Assembly (NCBI RefSeq): GCF_021134715.1
Contig: NC_060018.1
Span: forward strand, 9,255,501 to 9,319,500
Source of the DNA: Daphnia pulex
Lineage: Eukaryota; Arthropoda; Branchiopoda; Diplostraca; Daphniidae
Length of the DNA: 64,000 nt
Direction: 5' to 3'
Positions 10,793 through 19,985 of this stretch are shown piece by piece. The first letter of the stretch is position 1. Every line of letters begins with the position of its first letter. The position numbers were made by a program, and so were the translations under genes. The notes under the pieces are model-generated. The model was not told where the DNA came from. It made no database searches and worked only from the letters and a program-made list of their open reading frames with translations.

Positions 10793-10890
10793 GTAAGCTG
10801 CTTGGGTAAAATCGATTCATTAGTGATGCTATGTCAAGGCAATGACTAAAAAGGCGGTAACTACGATTTATTGGCTAATTAGCATCTTTC

Positions 10891-10946
10891 TTTTTTTTTT
10901 TTTTTTTTTTTTTTAGCATTAAATGTTATTGGCTTTTTTTTTTTTT
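10891..10946 (-). repeat. Coding-strand A24 and A13 tracts after the ankyrin ORF
   Basis: Two homopolymer runs (10,891-10,914 and 10,934-10,946) 110-170 bases downstream of the ankyrin ORF stop, with AATAAA-like words just before them on the - strand (TTTATT near 11,026 and 11,057 on the + strand). Confidence 0.8.
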
Positions 10947-11057
10947 AGGTTTTTCTTTTTGTTGTTTGTAAACAACTATTAGCTGCTACTGGTGATTACT
11001 ACAACGCTTTGCTACCGTTGTATCTTTTTATTATTATTATTATTATTTTTAATTTCT

Positions 11058-12497
11058 TTATTCTAATTCGTTTAGATCGTCGTCATCTTCATTCTCGGAA
11101 GGCGTTATTTTGTTGTCGGCAATAATGTTTTTCTCGACGTCGCTGTCTGATTCGCTTGTTATCAAAGAATAGTCCCGTCGGTATCCAGGTGGTGGGGGTA
11201 GTTTTGATTTCGCTTTGTCTATTAGGCGTTTAAAATTTCGTAATTTGAGACTTGGTGCACCGTCGTCTAGGCGCGACATTTCGGTTCTTGTAGGGTAGAT
11301 GTTCTCGTTGATTTGTCGTGGCGGAATAGGGATGTGCTTAATTGGCGGTCCTTCTTCCAAGTCTGGCATATCCTCGTAGTTTCCTTTTTGGGAGGTCTCG
11401 TCCGACATTATGTTCATGGCTGCTATCGCTTTCTCGATTCTGTCAGAATTATTGTAATAAAATCTAGTGTCGAGTGTTTTATAGGCCTTTTTCCTATTTT
11501 CATGGTTGTAGAGGCGTAAATATTGATAGACGGCATTCCTGCCATCTTTTTCTGCGGCCATGATTGGAGTTTCGTGGTTACGATTTCCAAGTTCCAGGCG
11601 GGCTCCGTGAGAAATCAATACCCTTAACGTAGGTATATCATTCACGAAGTGCGCGGGCGTGTTTCCGTTATTGTCCTGTAGATTTACGTGTGCTCCGTGG
11701 TATAGTAGGATGTCGGCAATTTCATGGCGGTTTTTTTCCACTGCTAGATGGATATAAGAAAGAGATTTATGCACTTTTGTGTTGACAATGTGCTGGAATC
11801 TGTCTAGCTCTACTAGAGCCCTTATGGTTTCGATGTCGTTTCTTCTTATAGCCACTGAAATGGGGCAGCTGAATTTTCTGTTGATTAGAAATGACTCGAC
11901 TTTTGGGTTTTGGCTGAGGATGTAATCGATACAATTCCTAGCCTGATGGCTTATTGCCAAAGTCAAAGGAAATTCCTGATTAACCAGATCGTGCTCTAAA
12001 AGGTTTTTCTTGTAAATATGGACGAACCGTATACTATTTACGTCATCCCGTGAGATGAGTATTTCTGTGATTGTTCTAGCCAATCGATCTCCGCTGTAGA
12101 TTGTGGCGCCCTTGTAGATCAAGTCTTCAATCATGTTAATTCGGTGTAATCGTACCGCGGTCACTAACGCCGTTTCATTCTTTGAGTTACTTTTTTCGAC
12201 GTCTGCATCGTGTTCTAGGAGAATCTTGAAACATTTGTACGAATTATGTTTGATAGCTACCAGAAGAGGCGTTTTTTGTCGATAGCTGTTCTCAATGTCC
12301 TCTGGGTGTCGCGTAAGCCAATACTTCAGCTCGGTGTGACTGTCCATCAAAACCAGTTCGTGAATCTTCGGGGTGGTTTTTTCAATTCCATGTTTCCGGT
12401 TGGGAGGAAAAGCATTTCTCCTACTCATGTGGGTAGTGCTAAAGGTCCAAATCCGTTGACGTTCCGAGGGGGTCGTTGCAAAATCCTCTTGGTTCAT
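11058..12497 (-). CDS. Gypsy accessory ORF A: ankyrin-repeat protein, 479 aa
   Basis: An intact single-exon ORF inside the retroelement, between env and the small ORFs. Residues about 45-350 form roughly eight ankyrin-like repeats, recognisable from TPLLVAIKHNSYKCFKILLE, FPLTLAISHQARNCIDYIL, IHLAVEKNRHEIADILLYHG and NGNTPAHFVNDIPTLRVLI. Each is a helix-turn-helix with the usual TPL/HLA and LL..GA positions. The C-terminal 120 residues are disordered, with proline patches (KLPPPPGY) and an acidic end (ENEDDDDLNELE). Ankyrin proteins bind other proteins; cellular and viral examples often act on immune signalling or ubiquitin ligases, but no F-box or SOCS motif is visible here. Retroelements do not normally encode such a protein, so capture from a host or viral gene is the likely origin. 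Confidence 0.88.
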   Translation of the reverse strand: MNQEDFATTPSERQRIWTFSTTHMSRRNAFPPNRKHGIEKTTPKIHELVLMDSHTELKYWLTRHPEDIENSYRQKTPLLVAIKHNSYKCFKILLEHDADVEKSNSKNETALVTAVRLHRINMIEDLIYKGATIYSGDRLARTITEILISRDDVNSIRFVHIYKKNLLEHDLVNQEFPLTLAISHQARNCIDYILSQNPKVESFLINRKFSCPISVAIRRNDIETIRALVELDRFQHIVNTKVHKSLSYIHLAVEKNRHEIADILLYHGAHVNLQDNNGNTPAHFVNDIPTLRVLISHGARLELGNRNHETPIMAAEKDGRNAVYQYLRLYNHENRKKAYKTLDTRFYYNNSDRIEKAIAAMNIMSDETSQKGNYEDMPDLEEGPPIKHIPIPPRQINENIYPTRTEMSRLDDGAPSLKLRNFKRLIDKAKSKLPPPPGYRRDYSLITSESDSDVEKNIIADNKITPSENEDDDDLNELE

Positions 12498-12549
12498 TTT
12501 TTTCTTTTCTTTTCTATGATGATATGGTTTTTTGGATATTAGACGGTGG

Positions 12550-12562
12550 TTTTTTTTTTTTT
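12550..12562 (-). repeat. Coding-strand A13 tract after env
   Basis: A13 on the - strand, 80 bases after the env stop and about 50 bases before the ankyrin ORF start. Same arrangement as after the accessory ORFs. Confidence 0.8.
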
Positions 12563-12642
12563 AACATATTTTTGTATATAGTTATTCAAAGCATTTCTAC
12601 TCTACTCCATGCGGCGATAAGTATGTTGTCAATTGTCAGCAG

Positions 12643-15600
12643 TTACAGATGAATTTGATTAAGGAAACTATTTGCTCGGCTTATTGATTCGATAGGCGCA
12701 CTTGGTGGCATAACATATGGATACATATTTCCTGGCATTATAACTGGATGGTTTGTGGCATATGCCATGTGATGACTCTGCTCTATTGGTATTTCTACTG
12801 CTGCGCGGCGATTTCGGCGTTGTTGAAACGAATCTATCATGGCTGGTATAGGGTTGACTCGTGCAAAAATATACGCGACTAGGATAAACATTATAAATCC
12901 TATCGTAGTAAAAACGATAATTTTTAGATAATCTGTCCAAGAGTACATGTCTCCAATTTTCGTATCCTGTTTCTCTGACATTATCATTCCAGCTAACGAA
13001 TTGTCGTGCGTTTCCTCTATCCTACCTATCAATTCGTTTAAAACATTGAGTCGTTCTAAGTCTGTTACTGAATGAGCTGGGTGTCCTTTTAAAGCGTAGT
13101 TAAAATCGTTAAGGGAGAGCTCTTCAAACTGCGATACAAGATTTAAATTTGGTGTGTGTATATTCGGCGTTTGCTCCGTCCAATCGGCGTGGGTTGTATT
13201 GTGTTCCCAGTGAAATGTTTTTCCGTTTAGATTGACAAGGTTTGTTTTCCAAAAACAATTGGAAAATGGGTGGATTGACCATCCATCTGTTCCAATTGTA
13301 TAGTTGTTATTTTTGTAAACCGTGTATGGCTGGAATCCACATTTCGTTTCTATTGCTCCGACTGTAACTTGTTTCTTCTCGCATTCCTGTAGAAGTAAAG
13401 ATTGTCCGAGTCCTTGAAGTCGTGAACAAGTTGGTAATTCCAATGCTGCTGCGGCTAGAATTCCATTTGTTTGAGACAGTGTCATGGCTTGCAATCTTCT
13501 CAGCACAGACACCTGGCAGTATATTTGTCGTATCTCTCTTGCCAGCTCATTTTCGTGTTGAATCTCGATGCTCTGCTTATATTGCTCGTGGAAGGATTGG
13601 ATAATGGGTTTGATGATCTCGCTGATTTCTTCTTTGTTTGCTGTTGTTGGTTTATTTTGTGTGGTGTTTTTGCTTTTGTCGGTTGAGTCGTTCAGGTAAG
13701 GTAATGTGGCTTTTGTTGGTATAGGTATAGTTTTGGAATCGTTCTGGTGAGGTATGATGGTTCTGGTGGGATGAGGTAAGGGTAAGGGTTGTTTTGTAAC
13801 TTTTTGGTTGGGACTTGTTGTTTTTGTTTGGGGTGGAGTGTTGCTTTGTGTAGAATTACGTGGGCGTGGTACAGGTGGTTTTGTTGGTTCGGTTAAAGGT
13901 ATGGGTTTTGAAGTTGAAGTTGTCGTCGATGTCGTTGTTGTTGTGGTTGTTGTTGTAGTTGTTGTTGTTGATGTCACTTTTGGTGCAGGTTTTGTCGGTG
14001 CAGGTACTGGAGGATCTGTAGGTCTTGTTGGGTTCATTGTTGGCGGGTTGCTTGAATTATTATTGATTCCTGCATCTGGTCTCGCTATTTCGCCTGCGAA
14101 AACTGTTGTTAGATTTTTCTGTTGATTATTCCCTAGATTTTGTTGTTTGATTTGTGACGCTGCTGCAACTTTAGTTTCATTTATGATCGGTGTTTCTACG
14201 GCTTTTATTTCGAATATTTCAGGGTACTCTTCTTTGTTGGTCTCTTTTGTTGTATCTGGAACTGGCGTTGTTTCTTCTTTGTTGGTCTCTGTCGTTGTGT
14301 CTGGAACTGGCGTTGTATCTGGTATCGTTTTATCTTCAATGAGGCTCATGTTATTTCGATTCTGGAAGATTGGCGGCATCGTCGGGAATGGCATATCATG
14401 AATGGAAAAGTTTTTATGCCACTCGAGAATCCTGGAAGGTATTAAGCTGGGATGCTCTTCGGAATTTATTAGATTAGGGTTGTATGCTTCGAATTTCCAT
14501 TTCTGATGTCTGGGTTTCTGGTCATCGTTGCATAATCCTAATCTTAACTTTCCTTGGTGAAATTCAATGCATTTGATTGAGTTCACATCCATTAATTGTC
14601 CAGTTATCTCGTTGGCTCCCCATCTCATACTATCTGGGTTGCATTGCTCGAGAACTGCGTTCTTTTCGTTTATTCTTAAACAATGATTGGTGTCGAACTT
14701 CCTGATGGTATAGTCGATGTCGTATTCAAACAGCTGATCTGGAAACTGCATCGGGTCTCCTGGTGATTGACATGGCTCCATAGAGATGTTTAATTTTCCT
14801 TGTATATTGTTCATACACATCGGCGTTTTTCCATTTTTGTTTTTGTTCATAAGTTGTCCCCAATTAAATATATGGTCTATATTTAATAGGTTTTCCGCAG
14901 GGCTGCTTCTGAATTCTTCGTGGACGAATTCCCATTCTTCTATTGTGATGTTTGGATATGCTTGACGTAGGTTGTAGTCCGTATTACGTTGATCAAATCT
15001 CCACATCTGCTTGATTGAATGGGGCTCCATTTCACAAGGTTCAAGTGACACCTGGTCCTTGACTGCTGTAAGACATCCTTTCGATTGTGTTTCCATGATG
15101 TACATTCGGTAGTCATCATAAATCCAAGTCGAGTGGGGAATCGAGCAATCTTTGAAGAGCAGGTGGTTTGGGTTGTTTACTGTCAGACAGTAACTGGTTC
15201 CATTTGTTGTAAAACGAATTGAATAGTCCGTGGAAAATTCGAAAAGCTGCTGTGTTTTCGGCCAAATTCCTAGCTCGCTCCATGTAGTTTTGTTGATCGG
15301 AACTCGAGGCATCAGGAACAGATGATTTTCGATGTCGGAAGTTGTTACCACGTATCTTTTGTCTTCATATTTCTCGTCGAACTCGGTGGGTGGAAATGAT
15401 GCAAGGGGATTGAGGTGTCCCCATGCAAACACGTGGCTATTTTCGTTGTTAATTTGTTTAAGCTGTCTTGTGTGTCGAGTTTTTGATGTTGGGTTTGTTA
15501 AGAAGAATTTTTCGATCTCGTCTTCAAAAACTATGTGGGTATCCGGTATGCCAATTATTTTGTAAGAATTAGACATACCGGCGCAAAGGTTGACTTTTTC

Positions 15601-16380
15601 GGGACCAAATAAAATTTCAACTTGTTTTTCGGTATCTAATATTCTACCTGTCTTTATCTGTTTTAATCTTGGGTTTCTGTCTATTTTAATGAGAGATATT
15701 TTACCTGTTCCCTTAAATTGTTTCTTTTCTTGACATTTTACCTCGACTGCTGTAGGAACGTTTGGTATGCGCCACACAATAGTATTGTGGTTAACGATAA
15801 GGTGTTCGTTTTTCAACGATACGTTATGCGATCCAAATGGTGATAGAAGTGGTCCATCGGTGGACTCTTGTCTAATCTCAATGTCTTGGGCTAAACAATT
15901 CACTACTGAATATTCTTTTATTGACATCCATTTTCCTTCACCTACTGGTTTTTGTCTATAACTATATGTTTTGCCGTTAACTATATTCTTATTTCCTGCG
16001 CAGTTTAATAGCGATTTCATTTCCCAACATTCTTGGGGACTGACTTCTTTCGTCGTGTGAAAATGCTCCGTGTCATATGATCCTGCCCAAAATGATCCTG
16101 TGATCTTTTTCGTTTCTATCCATTGCGAGCATACGAGTCCTTCTACTCGCAGGTCTGTTTGTATTTTAGTAGCCACATAATAGGTAACTAATTTGCTCAT
16201 AACTTTCTGTTCATCCTCTTTATCAGTGTGATTTTTGAAACAATAATCTGGGTCTGTAAGGTCAAGCAGACCTCTCGTGACTGGTTTTGAGCAGTCGCAA
16301 ATTTGTATATTAAGCGTCAAAATAGGCGTAAAGACAATCGACAAGTAGCATGCTGTGATAAGAACAGCGTTGTTTCCCAT
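12643..16380 (-). CDS. env: Envelope-like glycoprotein of the Gypsy element, 1,245 aa
   Basis: A type I membrane glycoprotein expected to mediate membrane binding and fusion if particles form. Residues 1-23 are a hydrophobic signal peptide, followed by a Cys-rich N-terminus (CDCSKP, LLDLTDPDYC) of the type seen in rhabdo/chuvirus-like arthropod glycoproteins; that affinity is tentative. A basic RHTR site near residue 303 could be cleaved by a furin-like protease. Residues about 380-640 contain repeats with QMW and QKW motifs and paired Cys (GCLTAV..LEPC; CLRI..LEQC) typical of ricin-type beta-trefoil lectin modules. A Thr/Pro-rich mucin-like stalk lies around 700-900, with a long Thr run near 810. 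A single transmembrane helix is at about 1,150-1,173, then a short tail. There are many N-glycosylation sites. It starts 42 bases after pol ends and has no internal stop. At this length it is about twice a classical errantivirus Env. Confidence 0.9.
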   Translation of the reverse strand: MGNNAVLITACYLSIVFTPILTLNIQICDCSKPVTRGLLDLTDPDYCFKNHTDKEDEQKVMSKLVTYYVATKIQTDLRVEGLVCSQWIETKKITGSFWAGSYDTEHFHTTKEVSPQECWEMKSLLNCAGNKNIVNGKTYSYRQKPVGEGKWMSIKEYSVVNCLAQDIEIRQESTDGPLLSPFGSHNVSLKNEHLIVNHNTIVWRIPNVPTAVEVKCQEKKQFKGTGKISLIKIDRNPRLKQIKTGRILDTEKQVEILFGPEKVNLCAGMSNSYKIIGIPDTHIVFEDEIEKFFLTNPTSKTRHTRQLKQINNENSHVFAWGHLNPLASFPPTEFDEKYEDKRYVVTTSDIENHLFLMPRVPINKTTWSELGIWPKTQQLFEFSTDYSIRFTTNGTSYCLTVNNPNHLLFKDCSIPHSTWIYDDYRMYIMETQSKGCLTAVKDQVSLEPCEMEPHSIKQMWRFDQRNTDYNLRQAYPNITIEEWEFVHEEFRSSPAENLLNIDHIFNWGQLMNKNKNGKTPMCMNNIQGKLNISMEPCQSPGDPMQFPDQLFEYDIDYTIRKFDTNHCLRINEKNAVLEQCNPDSMRWGANEITGQLMDVNSIKCIEFHQGKLRLGLCNDDQKPRHQKWKFEAYNPNLINSEEHPSLIPSRILEWHKNFSIHDMPFPTMPPIFQNRNNMSLIEDKTIPDTTPVPDTTTETNKEETTPVPDTTKETNKEEYPEIFEIKAVETPIINETKVAAASQIKQQNLGNNQQKNLTTVFAGEIARPDAGINNNSSNPPTMNPTRPTDPPVPAPTKPAPKVTSTTTTTTTTTTTTTSTTTSTSKPIPLTEPTKPPVPRPRNSTQSNTPPQTKTTSPNQKVTKQPLPLPHPTRTIIPHQNDSKTIPIPTKATLPYLNDSTDKSKNTTQNKPTTANKEEISEIIKPIIQSFHEQYKQSIEIQHENELAREIRQIYCQVSVLRRLQAMTLSQTNGILAAAALELPTCSRLQGLGQSLLLQECEKKQVTVGAIETKCGFQPYTVYKNNNYTIGTDGWSIHPFSNCFWKTNLVNLNGKTFHWEHNTTHADWTEQTPNIHTPNLNLVSQFEELSLNDFNYALKGHPAHSVTDLERLNVLNELIGRIEETHDNSLAGMIMSEKQDTKIGDMYSWTDYLKIIVFTTIGFIMFILVAYIFARVNPIPAMIDSFQQRRNRRAAVEIPIEQSHHMAYATNHPVIMPGNMYPYVMPPSAPIESISRANSFLNQIHL

Positions 16381-16421
16381 CTAATTTGGAAAAACAAAAT
16401 ACGATTACTGTTTGTTAAGCT

Positions 16422-19400
16422 TTAATTTCTATTTCTAAGTGGATATCTATGTGACACACGTATTTGTGTCGGTGGAATTACGGGGTTGTTATTAGGTAAT
16501 TCCTGATCTGTAACTCTTGGTTGGTTTGGGGGTCTACCTCCACGTTTTGGTTGTGGGGGAATTACAACCCCTGTTATCTTCGGAGGTCTACCTCTTCTTT
16601 TTGTCGCTGTTACGACTTCTTTTACTTTTGGAGGCCTACCTCTTTTCTTTCCTACTTTAGTTTGTATCTTTTTAATGGTTTTACGTCTTTTCTTAATAAT
16701 TATTGGGTTAGGGCTAGTTATATTATTGGGAGTGCTGGTCACTAATTTTAACCTATTTACATGTACTATATATTTCCCTTCGTCCTCAGTGTTATTTATT
16801 TCATCTGTTATTTTGATAATTTCATAGTTAAGGTCCGATATTTTTCTATTTATTTTATACGGTCCTAACCATCTATTATTAAATTTTCCTGGGGTAGAAT
16901 GGGCTTTTAAGAGTACGTGATCGTTTACGTTATACTTAACTAATTTACTACCTTTGTCATATAGTCGTTTTTGCTTTGATTGAACTTTCTCTAATCGTTC
17001 TTTCGAACGTTTTAGAGCTCTTTTCCATTGTTTATCGTATTCATCTGCATCATCTTCAAAAACGTCTATATCGTCATTGATAGAAATATCGCTTGGCACT
17101 ACTGCTTCGCGTTTAAAAAATAGATAGAAAGGGCAACAGTCTGTACTAGTTTGCTTTGCAGTGTTATATGCGAAAGTTACAAAGTCGAGATATTTATCCC
17201 ATGACTCTGGTTCATCGTTCACATAACATGCGAGCATATCGCACAGAGTCCTGTTGAATCTTTCCACTAGTCCATCCGTCTGCGGGTGGTAACTTGTAGT
17301 TTTAATTTGCTTAATTTTAAAAAGAATGCATATTTTTGAAATGAGTTTTGAAAGAAAATTAGTTCCCTTATCTGTCAATACTCTTGCTGGAGGACCGAAT
17401 TTTGTATAGACTTTTTTTACTAAATGTTCTGCTATCGTATGCGCTTTCTGGTCTTTCATTGGTATGGTCATTACATATCTACTTGCGTAATCAGACAAAA
17501 CTAAAATATATTTGTTTCCTTCACTACTTTCCGTAACCGGCCCTACTATGTCCATTGCGACTTGTTCCCAAATGTTTGCTACTAAAGGCAATGGCTTAAG
17601 TGGGGCTTTAGTCGACCCATAGGCCTTACGTTTTGCACATGCAATACAATTGTTTACATATTCAGTAACGTCTTTGCCTAGTCCGGGCCAAACGAATTGG
17701 CGTTTTACTCTCGCTAGCGTCTTTGCTATCCCTAAATGCCCTGCTAAAATATGATCATGATTCAATTCTAAAATTTCATTAATTTTCTCTTTTGGCACAA
17801 CTATTTTTCCTTCGTTTGTTATTAAAATGCCTTCATTATTGAAACGGAATTCATTATATTCTTTCTTATTGCTTTCTTCTAGTTTCTGTATTATTTCTTT
17901 ACAATAATTATCATTTCTCTGTGCTAATATTATATCATTTTGAACCTTTTCTTCTTTTACTAATATTATCGATCCTATTGATGGTAATGGAGTCCTACTT
18001 AATGCATCGGCATTTTGATTTTCCTGGCCAGGACGATGTAGGACTATCATATCGTATGATTGCATTTCATACGACCAACGAGCTAATCTGCCATGCGGAT
18101 CTTTTTTCTTCATTAATGTCTCCAATGGTTTGTGATCTGTGTATACTTTAAAACTTCTTCCGTATAAGTATGGTCTAAACTGCTCTAATGCATAAACAAT
18201 CGCTAAACATTCTTTTTCTGATACATTCCAATTTCGTTCTCTTTCGTTTAAATGTCTTGACGTATAAGCTATAACTACTTCCTGTTCTCCGTGGGCCTGT
18301 GTTGGATCTGATTCTGAGGGGGGTATGTTCTGTATCTGTGCTAACACGGCTCCAATCCCGTATCCTGAGGCATCTGTGTATACCAAGAATTCCCGGGTGA
18401 AATCGGGATACCTTAAGAGTGGATTGTTGGTTAGCGAATTCTTGATACGTCGAAAGGCGTCCCTTTCGTTTTCTTCCCAAATCCAAGTCGATGACTTCTT
18501 TGTCAGTTCTGTTAAATAATGCGCTATCTCTGCGTAACTTCGAACGAATTTTCGATAATAATTAACTAATCCTAAAAACGAGAGTAGTTGCTTTACGTTT
18601 TGTGGTTCGGGGTAGTTTAGAATTGATGTAATTTTCTTATTGTCTGGATGAAAACCATTTACTGTAATCACGTGACCTAAGTATTTAATTTTTGTTTTGA
18701 AAAAATCGCACTTACTTAATTTTAATTTTAATCCTTCATTTGCCAGAAGCTTAAAAATAATTTTCAAATGTTTTATGTGGTCATCAAGCGTTTTACTGAA
18801 AACGATGATGTCGTCAAGGTAAACAAGTGTAAATTCGTACAGCACGTCCTTTAATACATTGTTCATTTCTCTTTGGAATGTGCCTGGTGCGTTGCACAAA
18901 CCAAATGGCATACAGTTAAATTCATACAAGCCATACTCACAAATAAAAGCTGTTTTATATTTATGTTTTTCTTCGATCTCGATTTGCCAGTATCCACTGA
19001 GCAAATCCAGAGTCGAGAAATACCTGGCACCGTGTAGACTATCAATAATTAGCTGAATGTTTGGTATGGGGTACCTGTCTTTTATGGTTACACTGTTTAA
19101 CTCACGATAATCCACGCAAAATCTCATCTGTCCTTCTTCTTTTTTAGCTACTAAAAGAATAGGTGATGCAAAAGGGCTTGTACTGGGCCTAATTATATTA
19201 TGTTTTAACATGTCTTCTATTTGTTTTTTTACAACAAGTCGTAGCCTTTCAGGCGTTCTCCTCATAGGCATAACGTTCGGAAGCTTGGTTGTACGTATAA
19301 GGTGCTTGACTGATTTTGCTTTTCCTAGCTCATTTAAATTCTCAGTAAAAAGCGAAAAATTTGAAATTAAAAGGTTCTTTAAATTTTCCCTGTGTGTTGT

Positions 19401-19985
19401 TGGTATGCCTTCTAAATTAAATTGGGGTGGATCAACTATGCTAATTGAGTTAATCTGTAATGGCGGTATTATAAGTTTCTTTAACTCGTTGTCTTGTTTA
19501 TAGCTAATCGATCGTTCGCTAGGATTTATTATTATTTCGTTAGTTGCCAAGAAATCGTAACCTAAAATACATCCTTCTTCTAACTCTGACATTACATAAA
19601 ATGGATGTTTAAACGAGTGTCTACGAGCTAGTCTAATATTTAGCTCGTAGCATCCTCGTGGTTTGACTAACTCTCCTGATACTGTTCTAAAAAGCTGTGT
19701 GCTATCGTTGGCGGTATTTATTTCTTTAACTTCTCCATAGGGTACATTTATAAGTAGTCGATGTGCAAGGAAACTAGCTGAGGCACCTGTATCTACTAAA
19801 GCTTGTGTCTTTAGACCAGAAAAACTCACAGGTATACGCATTAACTGCGTAACGCTACATATTACGGGTATATTTATATTTACAACACTGTTATTCGATA
19901 AACCTACTGCTGTTCTGTTGACGGGGGCGGGGGCACGCTGCGACATTCTCGCGCGTAGTGGCCTCGCTTTCCACAAGCATAACAC
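16422..19985 (-). CDS. pol: Gypsy Pol polyprotein: PR-RT-RNase H-IN, with C-terminal AT-hooks
   Basis: Replicates and integrates the element. Domains in order: aspartic protease (LVDTGAS near residue 63), reverse transcriptase with YLDD near 392, RNase H (YTDASGYGIG near 538; YTDHKPLE near 610), integrase zinc-binding HHCC (HDHILAGHLG ... CIAC, about 735-785), DDE core (MDIVGP, LTDKGTNF, LVERFNR, about 810-930) and a GPY/F module (RWLGPYKI near 1,035). The last 90 residues carry three tandem AT-hook-like motifs (KKRGRPPK, KRRGRPPK, KRGGRPP), which bind the minor groove of AT-rich DNA and may guide integration. Pol overlaps gag by 82 bases in the -1 frame, so Gag-Pol is probably made by frameshifting. 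No premature stop is seen. Confidence 0.95.
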   Translation of the reverse strand: MLCLWKARPLRARMSQRAPAPVNRTAVGLSNNSVVNINIPVICSVTQLMRIPVSFSGLKTQALVDTGASASFLAHRLLINVPYGEVKEINTANDSTQLFRTVSGELVKPRGCYELNIRLARRHSFKHPFYVMSELEEGCILGYDFLATNEIIINPSERSISYKQDNELKKLIIPPLQINSISIVDPPQFNLEGIPTTHRENLKNLLISNFSLFTENLNELGKAKSVKHLIRTTKLPNVMPMRRTPERLRLVVKKQIEDMLKHNIIRPSTSPFASPILLVAKKEEGQMRFCVDYRELNSVTIKDRYPIPNIQLIIDSLHGARYFSTLDLLSGYWQIEIEEKHKYKTAFICEYGLYEFNCMPFGLCNAPGTFQREMNNVLKDVLYEFTLVYLDDIIVFSKTLDDHIKHLKIIFKLLANEGLKLKLSKCDFFKTKIKYLGHVITVNGFHPDNKKITSILNYPEPQNVKQLLSFLGLVNYYRKFVRSYAEIAHYLTELTKKSSTWIWEENERDAFRRIKNSLTNNPLLRYPDFTREFLVYTDASGYGIGAVLAQIQNIPPSESDPTQAHGEQEVVIAYTSRHLNERERNWNVSEKECLAIVYALEQFRPYLYGRSFKVYTDHKPLETLMKKKDPHGRLARWSYEMQSYDMIVLHRPGQENQNADALSRTPLPSIGSIILVKEEKVQNDIILAQRNDNYCKEIIQKLEESNKKEYNEFRFNNEGILITNEGKIVVPKEKINEILELNHDHILAGHLGIAKTLARVKRQFVWPGLGKDVTEYVNNCIACAKRKAYGSTKAPLKPLPLVANIWEQVAMDIVGPVTESSEGNKYILVLSDYASRYVMTIPMKDQKAHTIAEHLVKKVYTKFGPPARVLTDKGTNFLSKLISKICILFKIKQIKTTSYHPQTDGLVERFNRTLCDMLACYVNDEPESWDKYLDFVTFAYNTAKQTSTDCCPFYLFFKREAVVPSDISINDDIDVFEDDADEYDKQWKRALKRSKERLEKVQSKQKRLYDKGSKLVKYNVNDHVLLKAHSTPGKFNNRWLGPYKINRKISDLNYEIIKITDEINNTEDEGKYIVHVNRLKLVTSTPNNITSPNPIIIKKRRKTIKKIQTKVGKKRGRPPKVKEVVTATKRRGRPPKITGVVIPPQPKRGGRPPNQPRVTDQELPNNNPVIPPTQIRVSHRYPLRNRN

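Noticed and set aside
13808..14125. + strand open frame within env
   Set aside because: Valine/glycine low-complexity translation of the complementary strand of the Thr/Pro mucin-like region of env.
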